From: Pohlia nutans
Lineage: Eukaryota > Streptophyta > Bryopsida > Bryales > Mniaceae
Assembly (NCBI GenBank): GCA_022496805.1
Contig: CM040100.1
Span: 16,955,009-17,019,008 of the forward strand
Direction of reading: 5' to 3'
DNA length: 64,000 nt
The stretch's first letter is position 1, and each line of letters opens with the position of its first letter. Positions 10,579-20,807 of the stretch are shown here, one piece after another. The notes under the pieces are model-generated. The model was given only the letters and a program-made list of their open reading frames with translations. It was not told the DNA's origin and made no database searches. Made by a program: the position numbers and the translations under genes.

Positions 10579-12243
10579 ATGGCGTTGGCAATGAACGTTC
10601 GCACCAATGTGGGCTCTGCACTCGCTGCCCCAGTCGTCGCTGGCGTCCCCAGCTTGAAGCAGACCACCAGCGTCCGCTTCACCAATGGTAAGCTCATCTA
10701 ACCTCTCCGGAATCGATCAACCTGATCGATGTCAGCATGGTTTGGGAATCAATCAGTTCCTGTGCATGCAGAGCGTACCAATTAACGCCATAGTGGTTAT
10801 TTTGGCCAATTCCTGTTATTTGGTAGTGGTAACCTGTACGTTGCCATTCATGTATGTGTCTTTGAATGCATGCTTCGTGCACATGCGACTGGTACGAGTC
10901 GACGTTGGGTTTGTCTGAGTTGTGAAACCCTAATTTTTTTAGCATCGGAGGGGATGTATTGTGGGGAACTGATTAATGTATGGAATGGGCGGTGCAGGTG
11001 CCGTGGCGTGGAAGAGGGCGTCGCTGGTGGTGGTGCGCGCGGAGGGCAAGACGGAGCCCGGGCCCGGCGGGCGTGGCAACTCGACCGGTGCCCCGACAAC
11101 CCCCGCGGGCATGAGCGGGTCTGAGGCTCCCTTGAGCGTGGTGACGCAGAGCGCACCTTTGGAGCAGGGCTCGGACGTGCCCGTCAGCGAGCGCATTGCG
11201 TATGTGTGCCAGGACTGCGGCTACGTCTACGACCAGGAGACGCCCTTCGAGGACGTTTCCGAGGAATACAACTGCCCCCGTAAGCCCCTCCACTTCCCTT
11301 AATTTTATGAGCCTCTTAACTCTGATTCCTAGAGGTTCTGTACGGGCATCTGATTCCTCTGATGATGTGGAGCTCAACCTTTTGTTCAAGTGTGACCGTG
11401 TTGCAAGTGCCGGATAGTCTACATTGCCATATTATCTTATCAAAATGGCAGAGTTTGAATGTGAGAGAATGATATGCACTGGGGAAATCCAAAGTGTCCA
11501 GAGATGAACTTGTCCAAATTCCATCTTCAAATTCCATAGTTTACGTGCAATGGAATCTGCCCTATGCTCATGGTTCATCTATGCAACCTGACGATGGAAT
11601 TTGGACAAATTGCACCTCTGGGCACTTTGGATTTCCTCAGTGATCATGTGCTACAGTCGTGCAGAATATTTTAGACATGACGTTATCGCAAAGAGGTTTG
11701 AATGTGCAGCACCTTCTCCACTTCTCTTCATGACCTTGTCGATTCATTTCGTCGCACGGGGAGCCTTGTCCAATTCAGTAAACATTACTGCGAAACTACT
11801 GTTTATAGCAAGTAGTTGTTCAATTTAGCAAGTGGTTACCAAGAATTTACTATCATTCTTGTACCCATTACTGCCTGGTAATATGGTCTGGGCTCCTTGT
11901 GTCGTTCCGCTGTTTACAGTGTCTATTCATGGGATTCTTCTGATGCGGAGAGTGCATATATATATGAGCACTCAAGACTGTTTGATCTCATCACCAGGGG
12001 TCCCAAGTTTTTCATTTATGACAAAGCTTGAATGTGCGGTACAGTCGGTGGTAATGTGACAAGTGTTTTTGGATGTGATTGTTCTGATCGATGTGATATG
12101 GGATTGCAGAGTGTACGGCGCCCAAGGCGCGGTTCATGATGGCGAACGCCAGCGTGGGCGAGATGCTGGACACCACCAAGGAAGAAGACGCGGTGTCGCG
12201 CGGCAGCGGCGAGAAGAGCGGCAGCCCGCCGAGCCAGAGCTAG
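10579..12243 (+). CDS. Plastid rubredoxin-like protein, copy B
   Basis: Exons 10579-10687, 10998-11279 and 12110-12243 have exactly the lengths of copy A (109, 282, 134 bp) and give 174 aa. Transit peptide, linker and the four iron-binding Cys (107, 110, 129, 132) are intact, so both copies look functional. Protein differences I can see from copy A are Val40Ala and Asn174Ser; most exon differences are synonymous, which points to recent duplication, gene conversion or strong purifying selection. Intron 2 is longer than in copy A and holds a fold-back MITE at 11477-11642. Confidence 0.88.
11477..11642. mobile_element. Fold-back MITE in intron 2 of copy B
   Basis: 166 bp with long inverted arms of about 48 bp: CACTGGGGAAATCCAAAGTG at the left and the inverse of CACTGAGGAAATCCAAAGTG at the right. 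Absent from the matching intron of copy A, so it arrived after the duplication or was lost from A. Confidence 0.75.
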
Positions 12244-12491
12244 AGCGATTTTTCTTGATTGATTGTTGTAGTGAATTCAGCAATTCATGTACAATAACTG
12301 CCAGCCGGAATTAATTGTAGCAGCATGTATGATATCAGCCAGTGGATGATTTGGAAGAGTTCGGGATTAATTGTATATTGTCAGTCTGCATCGATCCGCA
12401 AGGAAGATGTGGGTGAGCTAGCGACGATTTTATTATTGTGTTGTCACAAAAGTGCTCTGTACAATAGTGACTAACTAGTTCCTCCGAGTTG

Positions 12492-12497
12492 CAATAA
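12492..12497 (+). terminator. Poly(A) signal, rubredoxin-like copy B
   Basis: AATAAA in TTGCAATAAAATCTCGG, in the same context as copy A. Confidence 0.55.
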
Positions 12498-12681
12498 AAT
12501 CTCGGTAAGCTTTGATTTGTTTTACTTTGGCTCAGGTATCTCTAGTTTTGGATGTGAGTTTCAGGTTGATTTTGGCTACATGTCCACTTGAATCTAAGAG
12601 ATCATTAAAAAATTAAGATATTAATTAGTTTCTTTTTGCACAAAGTAATATTTAAAAACTTACATATTGATTATTTTTTTA

Positions 12682-12897
12682 AAATTATTATTTTTTCTTT
12701 TCTTTTGAGGCACATGAATGGCTTTGCACCCCGCGGCAAACTTGAGGAGTTGCTTTTGGCAACTTATTGCTGGGATTTTTCCATCTGGTAGAGTGGTAAT
12801 TTTACGGCTGGAATTGAACCGCCAACCCCTTGGGTACCCCGGCAACACCTTAAGGATACCCCTCTCCATCATCTAGTAGTTTAAGGTCATTCCGGAC
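12682..12897 (-). mobile_element. SINE-like repeat, copy 1
   Basis: Read on the minus strand it starts GGGTCCGGAATGACC, carries a B-box-like GGTTCAATTCC, and ends in an A-rich tail. The same organisation with recognisable similarity occurs at 59793-59975, again ending A-rich. A pol III tRNA-derived SINE is a reasonable reading, but I could not place a convincing A box. Confidence 0.4.
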
Positions 12898-13758
12898 CCA
12901 CATATTGATTATTTGATGATGTAGAGAATCAAAACATACGAGCCTGTGAGGAGATTTAGGTTTGATATTTGATATACCTAGATCCAATATTTAACCCATT
13001 ACACTACCGATTTCAAAGATGTGTTATAAAATGTTTGATGAATCACAAAAATGGAGTTGATACAGTGACAAACAAAATTGAGTATTGCTTTTGAAACTTT
13101 TCCATTCAAATAACCATACCATGAGCATCAATGGGCAAAGTCCAAAAGCGAATATGCAAAAGTTGTAGTATGCGACATATAACACATTACTATGGAAGTT
13201 TGAAGAAAAACAGAATTGTGATTCGAAAGAAAATGAATATCAAACTTAACCATATCTAAAATTTGGTTTCGTGCCGAGCTAAAATTCAGAACTACTTTAG
13301 ATTTTGTCAATTTTTTCTAAAAACTTTTTGTGCCGTGGCATATTGGTATACATCATTTTAGATTGTTGTGTACAAAATTGAAGGAAGTTGACATTTATAG
13401 AATTAAAAATATTCACAATTTGACAAACATGCAAATGATGTTGATTCTCACAATATTTGAATATTTTGTTAGAATTGAAACACCCATTTCGTTAAAAGTG
13501 CACATGCCCCTCTAAAATTGCACATTGTAAATTTTTTGGTAGAACAGTGTATGAATGAGAAAAGCATAAATATGCTCTGGAAATATATGCCGAAAAATAA
13601 TGTAATTCTTGAATTAAACCATTGGCAAAGTTTGAGCTCCATGCAGTTATTTAAGTTTTTTCAAATTATGTTTTTAGATATTTTAGAGTTTAGGTTCATG
13701 CTTTTGGAGTGTTGTAGATTTTATATGTTTTCATGTATATACTATATGCCTAACCCTC
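12898..13758. other. Intergenic, with a family B MITE fragment
   Basis: 12991 to about 13100 (TTAACCCATTACACTACCG onward) matches one end of the family B element at 3094-3641 in reverse orientation; similarity then fades. The segment 13640-13740 resembles 52170-52350, an unnamed dispersed repeat. No gene seen. Confidence 0.5.
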
Positions 13759-13920
13759 CACTAGTACAAATTTTGTCTGATGTGACATTCATTAATGACT
13801 AAATGTTTGTTGTGACTTGTCTGTAGTGATTCAAAATTGATTTTGAGTCACTAAAGACAAGTCACTGGAACGGATATTTAGTTATAAAAGACTTTTCACA
13901 TTGAATAAGATTTCTACTAG
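13759..13920. mobile_element. Family P palindromic MITE copy 3
   Basis: CACTAGTACAAATTTTGTC at the left, AAGATTTCTACTAG at the right, with the inverted GTGACTTGTCTNTAGTGA arms in the centre. It abuts the palindromic minisatellite directly. Confidence 0.7.
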
Positions 13921-13921
13921 G

Positions 13922-15640
13922 GTCCATCACTTGCAATTATTGTGTAAACTACTAAGTGATGGGGTTAAACATACGCCCAACTTCTATCACTTTAACTAAT
14001 TTTTAAAATACCAAGTAATGGGAGGTTAATAGGTTATGCATATGTCCAACGCTCCAACACCTGGAATTAAAAATAATTATTATAGTGATTTAGGGGGTTA
14101 GACGTAAGCCTAATCTCCCAAAAACTGCATCTAATAGCAAAACATAATATTGGAGCCAAGGTATACATATGCTAACCTTGAAATACTTGGATGTCGTAGG
14201 AAAATAAAATATCAAGAGGGTAAGGCATATGCCTAACCCCCCAAACACTTACAATTTTCAACAAAATAAAATGTCTGAAGGTAAGGCACATGCGTGATTC
14301 CCAACACTTATAATTTTCAACAAAATAGAATAATTAAAGGATTAGGCATAAGCCTAATCTTCCAACACTTAAAAATTCCAACAAAATAAAATGCCAGAGG
14401 CTTAGGCATACGCCTAATCCATCAACACTTCCATTATATAGCAAAATAAAATATGCGAGAACTAGGCATACGCCTAACCCCCTATCACTTGAATTATTTG
14501 TTAAAATATCAAGTGATGGGGGTTATGCATATATTCAACCCATATCACTTGAATCATTTGTTAAAATACTAAGTAATGAGGGTTAAGCGTATGTTTAACC
14601 CCTATCACTTTAATTGATTTTAAAAATTACAAGTCATAATAATTGAAAGTAACCCGCCATCACTTTCAATTATTATGTAAAATATTAAGTGATGGAGGTG
14701 GGCATATGCCTAACCTTCCATCACTTTAATTAATTTTTAAAATACCCAGTGATGAGGGCTTACGCGTATGCCTAAACTCCCCACTTGCAATTATTTTCTA
14801 AAATACCAAGTGGTAAGAGCTAGGCATAGGCTTAACTCCTATCACTTGAATTAATTATTAAAATTGCAATTGATGGGGGTTAAGCATATGCCTAAAACCC
14901 CGATCACTTGCAATTATTATGTAAACTACTAAAGGATGGGGGTTAGGCATATGTTTAACCCCCCACTAATATAAATCTTGTTCGATGTGACTTGTTTTTA
15001 ATAATTAGATGTTCATTATGACTTGTCTTTTGTGACTCAAAATTAATTTTGAGTCACTAAAAATTAAGTCATAATGAACATCTAATTATTAAAAACATGT
15101 CACATCAAACAAGATTTCTTCTAGTACCTATATGACTTACAATCATTATATAAACTACTAAGTGATGGGTTAAACATACGCCTAACCCCTATCACTTTAA
15201 TTAATTTTTAAAATACCAAGTGATGAGAAGTTATGCATATGTCTAACCTTTTAACAATTGGAATTTTTTTTAAAAAGGGTTAGGCATATGCCTACCCCAA
15301 CAATTTCATTCTATGGCAGAATATAATATGGGAGGGTCATACATTTGTTAACCTCCAAACACTTGGATTTTATAGAAAAATAAAATATTAGAGGGTTAGG
15401 CTTATACCGAACCCCCGGGCAACACTTACAATTTCAAACAAAATAAAATACATGAGGGTTAGGCATGTGCCTGACCCACTAATACTTCATTATTTTAAAA
15501 AATAAAACATGGAAGGTTTAGGTATATGCCTAACCCTTCAACTCTTACAATTTCTAAGGAGAGTATAATATAGGAGTCTTAAGCATATGCCCAACTCTTA
15601 ACACTTGCAATGGACTTCAAATAAAATTTTAATTTGATTG
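13922..15640. repeat. Palindromic minisatellite, block 1
   Basis: Many degenerate units of about 55-65 bp. Each combines two palindromes: ATCACTTG...CAAGTGAT around an AT-rich centre, and GTTAGGCATATGCCTAAC flanked by G and C runs. Adjacent units could each fold as hairpins. Block 1 is interrupted by a family P MITE at 14964-15126. No coding potential. Confidence 0.8.
14964..15126. mobile_element. Family P palindromic MITE copy 4
   Basis: 163 bp, the most perfect copy: arms such as ATGTTCATTATGACTTGTC and its inverse pair along almost the whole length, and an uninterrupted TTAA lies at about 15085, where copy 2 is split. Confidence 0.75.
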
Positions 15641-16235
15641 TAAATCCATAAGTTTCACACCATAGGTCCAAATTTTGCGAAATGACTTTTCTGCACCTCC
15701 TGTTGTCAAGCATATCCGAGTAAGTTTTGTCATTATAAATTTATCTATGTTTTAGTAAGTTCTGTCACTATAAATTTGAGTAAGTTTTGTCATAATAATG
15801 ACATACTTTTACATTGTATGTCCAAAAGCATCGAAACAATTTTGTTGGTCGAGCAGATCTCAAGTTCTCAACGTTACATATAAATATTTCAAACAAACAA
15901 ACAAACAAACAAACACAAAGAAACAAATCACCTAAATCTTCATTCTGAATGTCACGCCCAATAGCCGCATTACAAAGCACAACTCCTATTACAAATTAAG
16001 TTAACTCATATTCATTGCTCCGTTGTGTATAAAAAATGAGATTGTAATAAATTATAATACTGAAGATGAATGTTCAAACACTACAGTCGGATGAATGTAC
16101 TAATTCTTCAACCCTAACATTAACCCTAACATTGTACACATTTTCTTACCTAGTTAGGGTTTCCAAATACCACTCCGCTATCGCTAATTTGTGTCCATGC
16201 TAGAGCATTCCTCGTGATTACAGGCGGACAAGTAG
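15641..16235. other. Intergenic, no gene; short CAAA microsatellite
   Basis: Contains AACAAACAAACAAACAAAC near 15892-15915 and a small local repeat of TAAGTTTTGTCA near 15720-15800. Nothing coding is supported. Confidence 0.5.
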
Positions 16236-16239
16236 AGTA

Positions 16240-16560
16240 TTACTCCCAGTGAGAGATTTTCAAAGATATTTCAAGCGCAAATTGCAGGCGGAGAGTCCAA
16301 GCGGACATTGAAGGCGGAGAGTCCAGGTTGAGATTAGAAGCAGAGAGTACTTGGGTTGAGATTGGAGGCGGAGAGTAATCAAGCAGAGAGTCTAGAATGA
16401 GATTGAAGGCAGAGAGTAATCAAGCGGAGAGTCTAGAATGAGATTGAAGGCGAAGAGTCCAAAATAAGATTGAAGGAGGAGAGTCCAAAATGAGATTGAA
16501 AGCGGAGAGTCTAGGCTATAATTGGAGGCGGAGAGTCTAAAGGGAGATTGCAACTCAACT
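16240..16560. repeat. Minisatellite with GGCGGAGAGTC core
   Basis: About ten purine-rich units of 20-37 bp built from GGCGGAGAGTC plus TGAGATTGAA. Strongly purine-biased on the plus strand and GC-richer than its surroundings. It lies between the two blocks of palindromic minisatellite. Confidence 0.8.
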
Positions 16561-16889
16561 GATGAAGTGATCATTACCTTAGGATAGAGCACGCATAATA
16601 AGTTGTCGCCTTGGGGTAGAGCACTTACTACAAGGAGCCTTTGCATTGGAATTCATTTTGGTCGTTTTTGTCCAAGTAAGTTTTGGCACTCACCTTCAAA
16701 TCACGGTTCACTTTCATTATTCTATGTTGTGGTCTGATCAAACACAAAATCATTCGTTTTTGTCAAAAAGTGCCACATATTGGTTTATAGTGACGTGGGC
16801 CTCTCAAAATTTGATATGGAAATTCAATTTCGACTACACTTTCTTAAGATCTCACCCCACATATGATAATTTGACATCAATATTCACTT

Positions 16890-18185
16890 GCAGTTATTTT
16901 TTAGAATACCAAAAGGTAGGGGTTAGGCGTAAGTTTAACCATAGTATTTGAATTATTTTTAAAATACCAAGTGATGGAGGTTAGGCGTATGCCTATCCTC
17001 TATCATTTCAATTAATTTTAAAAATTGCAAGTGATGAGAAGTTAGGCATATGTCTAAACTCCCCCCCCCCCTCCCCAATCACTTGCAATTATTTTCTAAA
17101 ATACCAAGTGATGGGGCTAGGCATTTGCCTTACCCCCATCACTTTGATTATTTTAAAAATTCCTAGTATTGGGGGTCAAGCATACGCCTAACTCCTATCA
17201 TTTGTATTATTTGTTAAATTACGTAGTGATGGAAGGGTTAGGCATATGCCTAACCCCTATAACTTCAATTAATTTTTGAAATTGCAAGTAATGAGGGTTA
17301 GGCATATGCCTAACCCCCCAATCACTTGCAATTATTTTTTAAAATATCAAGTGATGGGGTTAGGCATATGCCTTACCCCTATCATTTTGGTTATTTTTTA
17401 AAATTCCTAGTGTTGGGAGTCAAGCACACGCTTAATCCCTATCGTTTGTATCATTTGTTAAAATACCAAGTTATGGAACGGTTAAACATATGCCTAACCG
17501 CTATCACTTCAATTATTATTTAAATTGCAAGTGATGGAGGTTAGGCAAACGCCTAACCCCCATCACTTTGATTAATTTGAAAAGAAATAAACAGTGGAAG
17601 GTTAGGCATATGTCTAAACCCCTCCCCCCAATACTTGGAATTTTCAAAAATAATTGTAGTGATAGGGGTTTAGGCGTATGCCTAACCCTTTTATGTTTAT
17701 TTTCTTGAAACATTAGCGCGATGGTTTCAATGCACATGAATGTAAGTATTTCCCAGAGTTTGATCTATGGTTTGATGGAGAAGGTTGGAATACACGTGAA
17801 GAAGTTCCAAATATTGATGTAGAAGGGAGGAAAATGTACCGATTGGACCACGTGAAATATTTGGTGGCCCTTCAACGACTTTAAATGCAATAGGTCTCAA
17901 TGATCAAGCTCATGTTGAAGTTAAAGCTGGGTTAAATGCTGCTTGAGGAGTTTATCAATAGATCATCTTTTATTCCATTTGGGAAAGATGTATTTAGCTT
18001 AGGTTCGAGAAATACTGAATCACAATCTTAAAAGACTACTTGGTGATAGATTTTATGTAGTAGTGAGATGTAATTATTTTGTAACGTTGCAAGTTATGAA
18101 AGGTTATGCATATTTCTATCCGTCTCAAAAATTTAATTGACAATTACAAGTGATGACAGTTAGGCATATGCCTAACCCTTTTATT
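16890..18185. repeat. Palindromic minisatellite, block 2
   Basis: Same unit as 13922-15640, best preserved at 17040-17700 (GGTTAGGCATATGCCTAACC recurs). A non-repeat stretch at 17710-18090 separates a last degenerate unit near 18100-18180. Confidence 0.75.
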
Positions 18186-18721
18186 TTATTTTATGAATTA
18201 ATTCATTTGGAATAAGTATTTGTCGTATTGGAAATGGTAGCATCAATTCAATGTAAAAGATTAAAAAAATAAAAAAACTTATAAAAAAACTTGCGAATCA
18301 TTTTCACTAGTATTTTTAGATATTCCAATTAACCAAAAGCAAATTTTGACCAAAATTAAAAGTGCACATGCTATTGTGCACTTTTAATGAAATGGGTGTT
18401 TTGTGAGCATGGGACTACATTGGCCATTGTAAAGAGTGCCTAGGTTGCAACATGAACTATTGTTAAGTCTTAATGCCCTTGCATTTGTAAAACTCGTTGA
18501 ATAGGAGAATGCATTCAATTTATATATTAGAGCTGTTGTATGATGCAGTTTTTTGGTCTAACTTTTTTTTACAAAGACTAGAGTTTTTATTGCACATAAT
18601 TAATTCCTCATTACACATTAGGGATACATTTTGTCTATTGAACAAAACGTCATCAAACATATGGAAGGCACATATTATGACACATCTATGTTTTGTCCAA
18701 TACCCCTCAGGCTTTTCGAGG
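18186..18721. other. Intergenic, no gene recognised
   Basis: AT-rich, with poly(A) runs near 18265-18290. Short frames here lack any recognisable feature. Confidence 0.4.
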
Positions 18722-18959
18722 TTAACCCTAAAGGACCAAGGATTTGTGATTTTAAAATGACAAATTCAATTGACCTTATTGTGAAAAATATCATTCATAT
18801 TGGACCAAATTTTATATCACCAAAATCAGTGAAGAATATTGCACATGTTGATGAAAAAAAAAAAAAAATTGAACAAAAGAAAGTCCACATACAACCTACT
18901 TAAAACTATTGAGAGAAACATGAGGCCTAATTTGGGCTTCTTGGTCCTTTGAGAGTTAA
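18722..18959. mobile_element. TTAA-flanked MITE, family C copy 1
   Basis: 238 bp. Starts TTAACCCTAAAGGACCAAGG, ends CTTCTTGGTCCTTTGAGAGTTAA; the interior carries GATTCATGGTTTTAAAATGAC-like and GAGGCCCAATTTGGGC-like words shared by all family C copies. Confidence 0.8.
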
Positions 18960-19001
18960 AAAGTGATCTTCCTATTTCATTTGGCTTTGAATATTTAGGA
19001 G

Positions 19002-19476
19002 TTAACTATGCAAATTATTCTCTTGACCACATATGTGGACAGTTGTCATGCATCCAAATTTCTCTTGGTTCTTGTGCTAGTTGATTATCATTTGTATGTA
19101 TGGATCTTCAACATAAGATATTGTAGATTTTTTTTAAATAACAGAATTGATTCTATGTCAAGTTTAATTCTTAGTTCAAAAAATGAGACCTTAGCAATGA
19201 CTCTTCAAAATAAGTGGAATTAAATAATGGAAACTATACCATCTCATAGTGCATATTATTCCAAATTTGTTATAATAAAAAGTTGTTAATTTGGAAATTT
19301 AAAGTGAATAAAAAAAAAAACCTTGCAAAATTAATTAAAAAATATTAACAAAAAAAAATGATAAATTCAACTGTATAGATGTGATTTACACATTGAAATT
19401 TACAACTTTTCTTTATATATCAACTCCATTGATTCATCAAACATTTTATAACACATTTTTGACGTCAAAGGGTTAA
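19002..19476. mobile_element. TTAA-flanked MITE, family B copy 3
   Basis: Matches 3094-3641 in the same orientation from CATCCAAATTTCTCTTGG through GACGTCAAAGGGTTAA. The left end is degraded. Confidence 0.7.
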
Positions 19477-19499
19477 ATGAAGTCAAATTTAACTTTTTT

Positions 19500-19612
19500 T
19501 TTTGCAATAAATATCGAATATTCGTAAAAGTGTGAAAAAGCAATATAATTATATTAATATGTTCCGAATTTACTTAAATTAAAAATAAAAAGTAATAAAA
19601 GACAAATAACAA
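19500..19612. repeat. Fragment of the repeat that flanks the TPR gene
   Basis: About 100 bp (AGTGTGAAAAAGCAATATAA onward) resembles the middle of the direct repeats at 44591-45106 and 46761-47277, showing that this is a dispersed family. Confidence 0.5.
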
Positions 19613-19670
19613 AACTGGTCGGCGATTATGGGCGTCCCCACCTTGGTCGGCAATCCAAATAGCACCACCA

Positions 19671-19760
19671 TCCGCCACGTGGACAGAGAAAAGTCAATGG
19701 CCAGGGGCCACGTTGACAGAGTAAAATCAATGGGGAGGGGCCACGTGGTGCCACCTCATT
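19671..19760 (+). promoter_or_regulatory. Three G-box-type sites at 33-bp spacing upstream of PHS1
   Basis: CCACGTGG at 19675, CCACGTTG at 19708 and CCACGTGG at 19741 lie exactly 33 bp apart in three near-repeats (GCCACGTGGACAGAG, GCCACGTTGACAGAG, GCCACGTGGTGCC). CACGTG is the core bound by plant bZIP and bHLH factors. They lie in a GC-rich block, about 1.1 kb before the PHS1 start codon and just ahead of its probable first, untranslated exon. Confidence 0.6.
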
Positions 19761-20807
19761 CATCCCGCCAGCCCGCCTATCTCGCCGGCCACTTTCAAAC
19801 CTGCGATCTCTCTCATGCTTCCAATTCACAGTCCAAGCCTCAATCTCGTGTGAGAATCTGTGGGGCAGGAGCCCATTTCTCAAATCTTCCGAGTTCCATT
19901 GGATCTGTTGATTTCCACTTGATCTCTGTCATTGACAGAATCACCTCCCGCTTGAATTGAGCAAGCTCCTATCAATTTGAATCAGCTCAACCACTTCGAT
20001 TTTTCCCTTGTAAGTGATCCTCCTCTACTCTATGCTTTGTTCAGTGCACGTCCTTGTACAATTCATCTACTTTCAATAGTTGAGATAACTGTATAAAACA
20101 AACCTTTTATTCAATCAGAAGTTCACATGGAAAAAATCAGTTCATTTCGAAATCATTCTTATCAGCTGTAGGGTTTTGATTGTAAGGTAACCACACTTTT
20201 CATCATTGAACATAGGTAGAATGGTCAGATTTGTTGTCAAAGGTGATTTTTCTATGAAAAAAGTTACAAGGGTTTTAAGTGTGTGGATGACCTAAAAATT
20301 GGTGTGAAATGGTGTACATTTTCTCAAAATCAAGATTTCGGGGCTGTTGCATTTAGAAAGATGTTGCAATTAGCTATTTGGGATCAACCCTTTTTGTTTT
20401 TGATTACAGTTTTTCTGGAGCATTTTTGGAGGCAATGATTAACGATTGTTTTTGTGCAGTTTACTAGAAATAAAAGGGCTGGCTGAGATAACTGCATTAG
20501 AATAAAGAATCATTGAATTTACAAGTTCACGTGGAAAGGAAAAAAACAGTCCATTCAATGACATAGTAATCATTCAATCAGACATTGTTCTTGTTGTTGT
20601 ACTCATGGCAAATATGTTTTAGCTTTAGGGTTTGGATTGTATCTACATGTGTTTGTGGAAGTTATCTTGTTGAACCTGTTGTTGAGCTTTGCCATTTGTG
20701 TGGTTTCCTTGACAGGTGGGATAGTTTTCGAATGGCAGTTCAGATGTGTCAACAAAGAGTGAGTGATTGAGGTATCTCTATTGTAGAAGAGGAGAAGGCG
20801 AGCAGCC

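Larger units (their letters stand above)
7690..12620 (+). repeat. Tandem segmental duplication, unit B
   Basis: Second copy of the 3642-7250 segment. It is longer because several transposons (8371-10072 and 11477-11642) lie in it and are absent from unit A. Similarity ends a little past the poly(A) region, near 12620. Confidence 0.85.

Noticed and set aside
12760..12840. A tRNA gene
   Set aside because: B-box-like sequence only; no cloverleaf could be folded and there is no acceptor pairing.
13922..17700. Regular palindromic repeats resembling a CRISPR array
   Set aside because: No unique spacers of fixed length, repeats degenerate, plant nuclear context, no cas genes.
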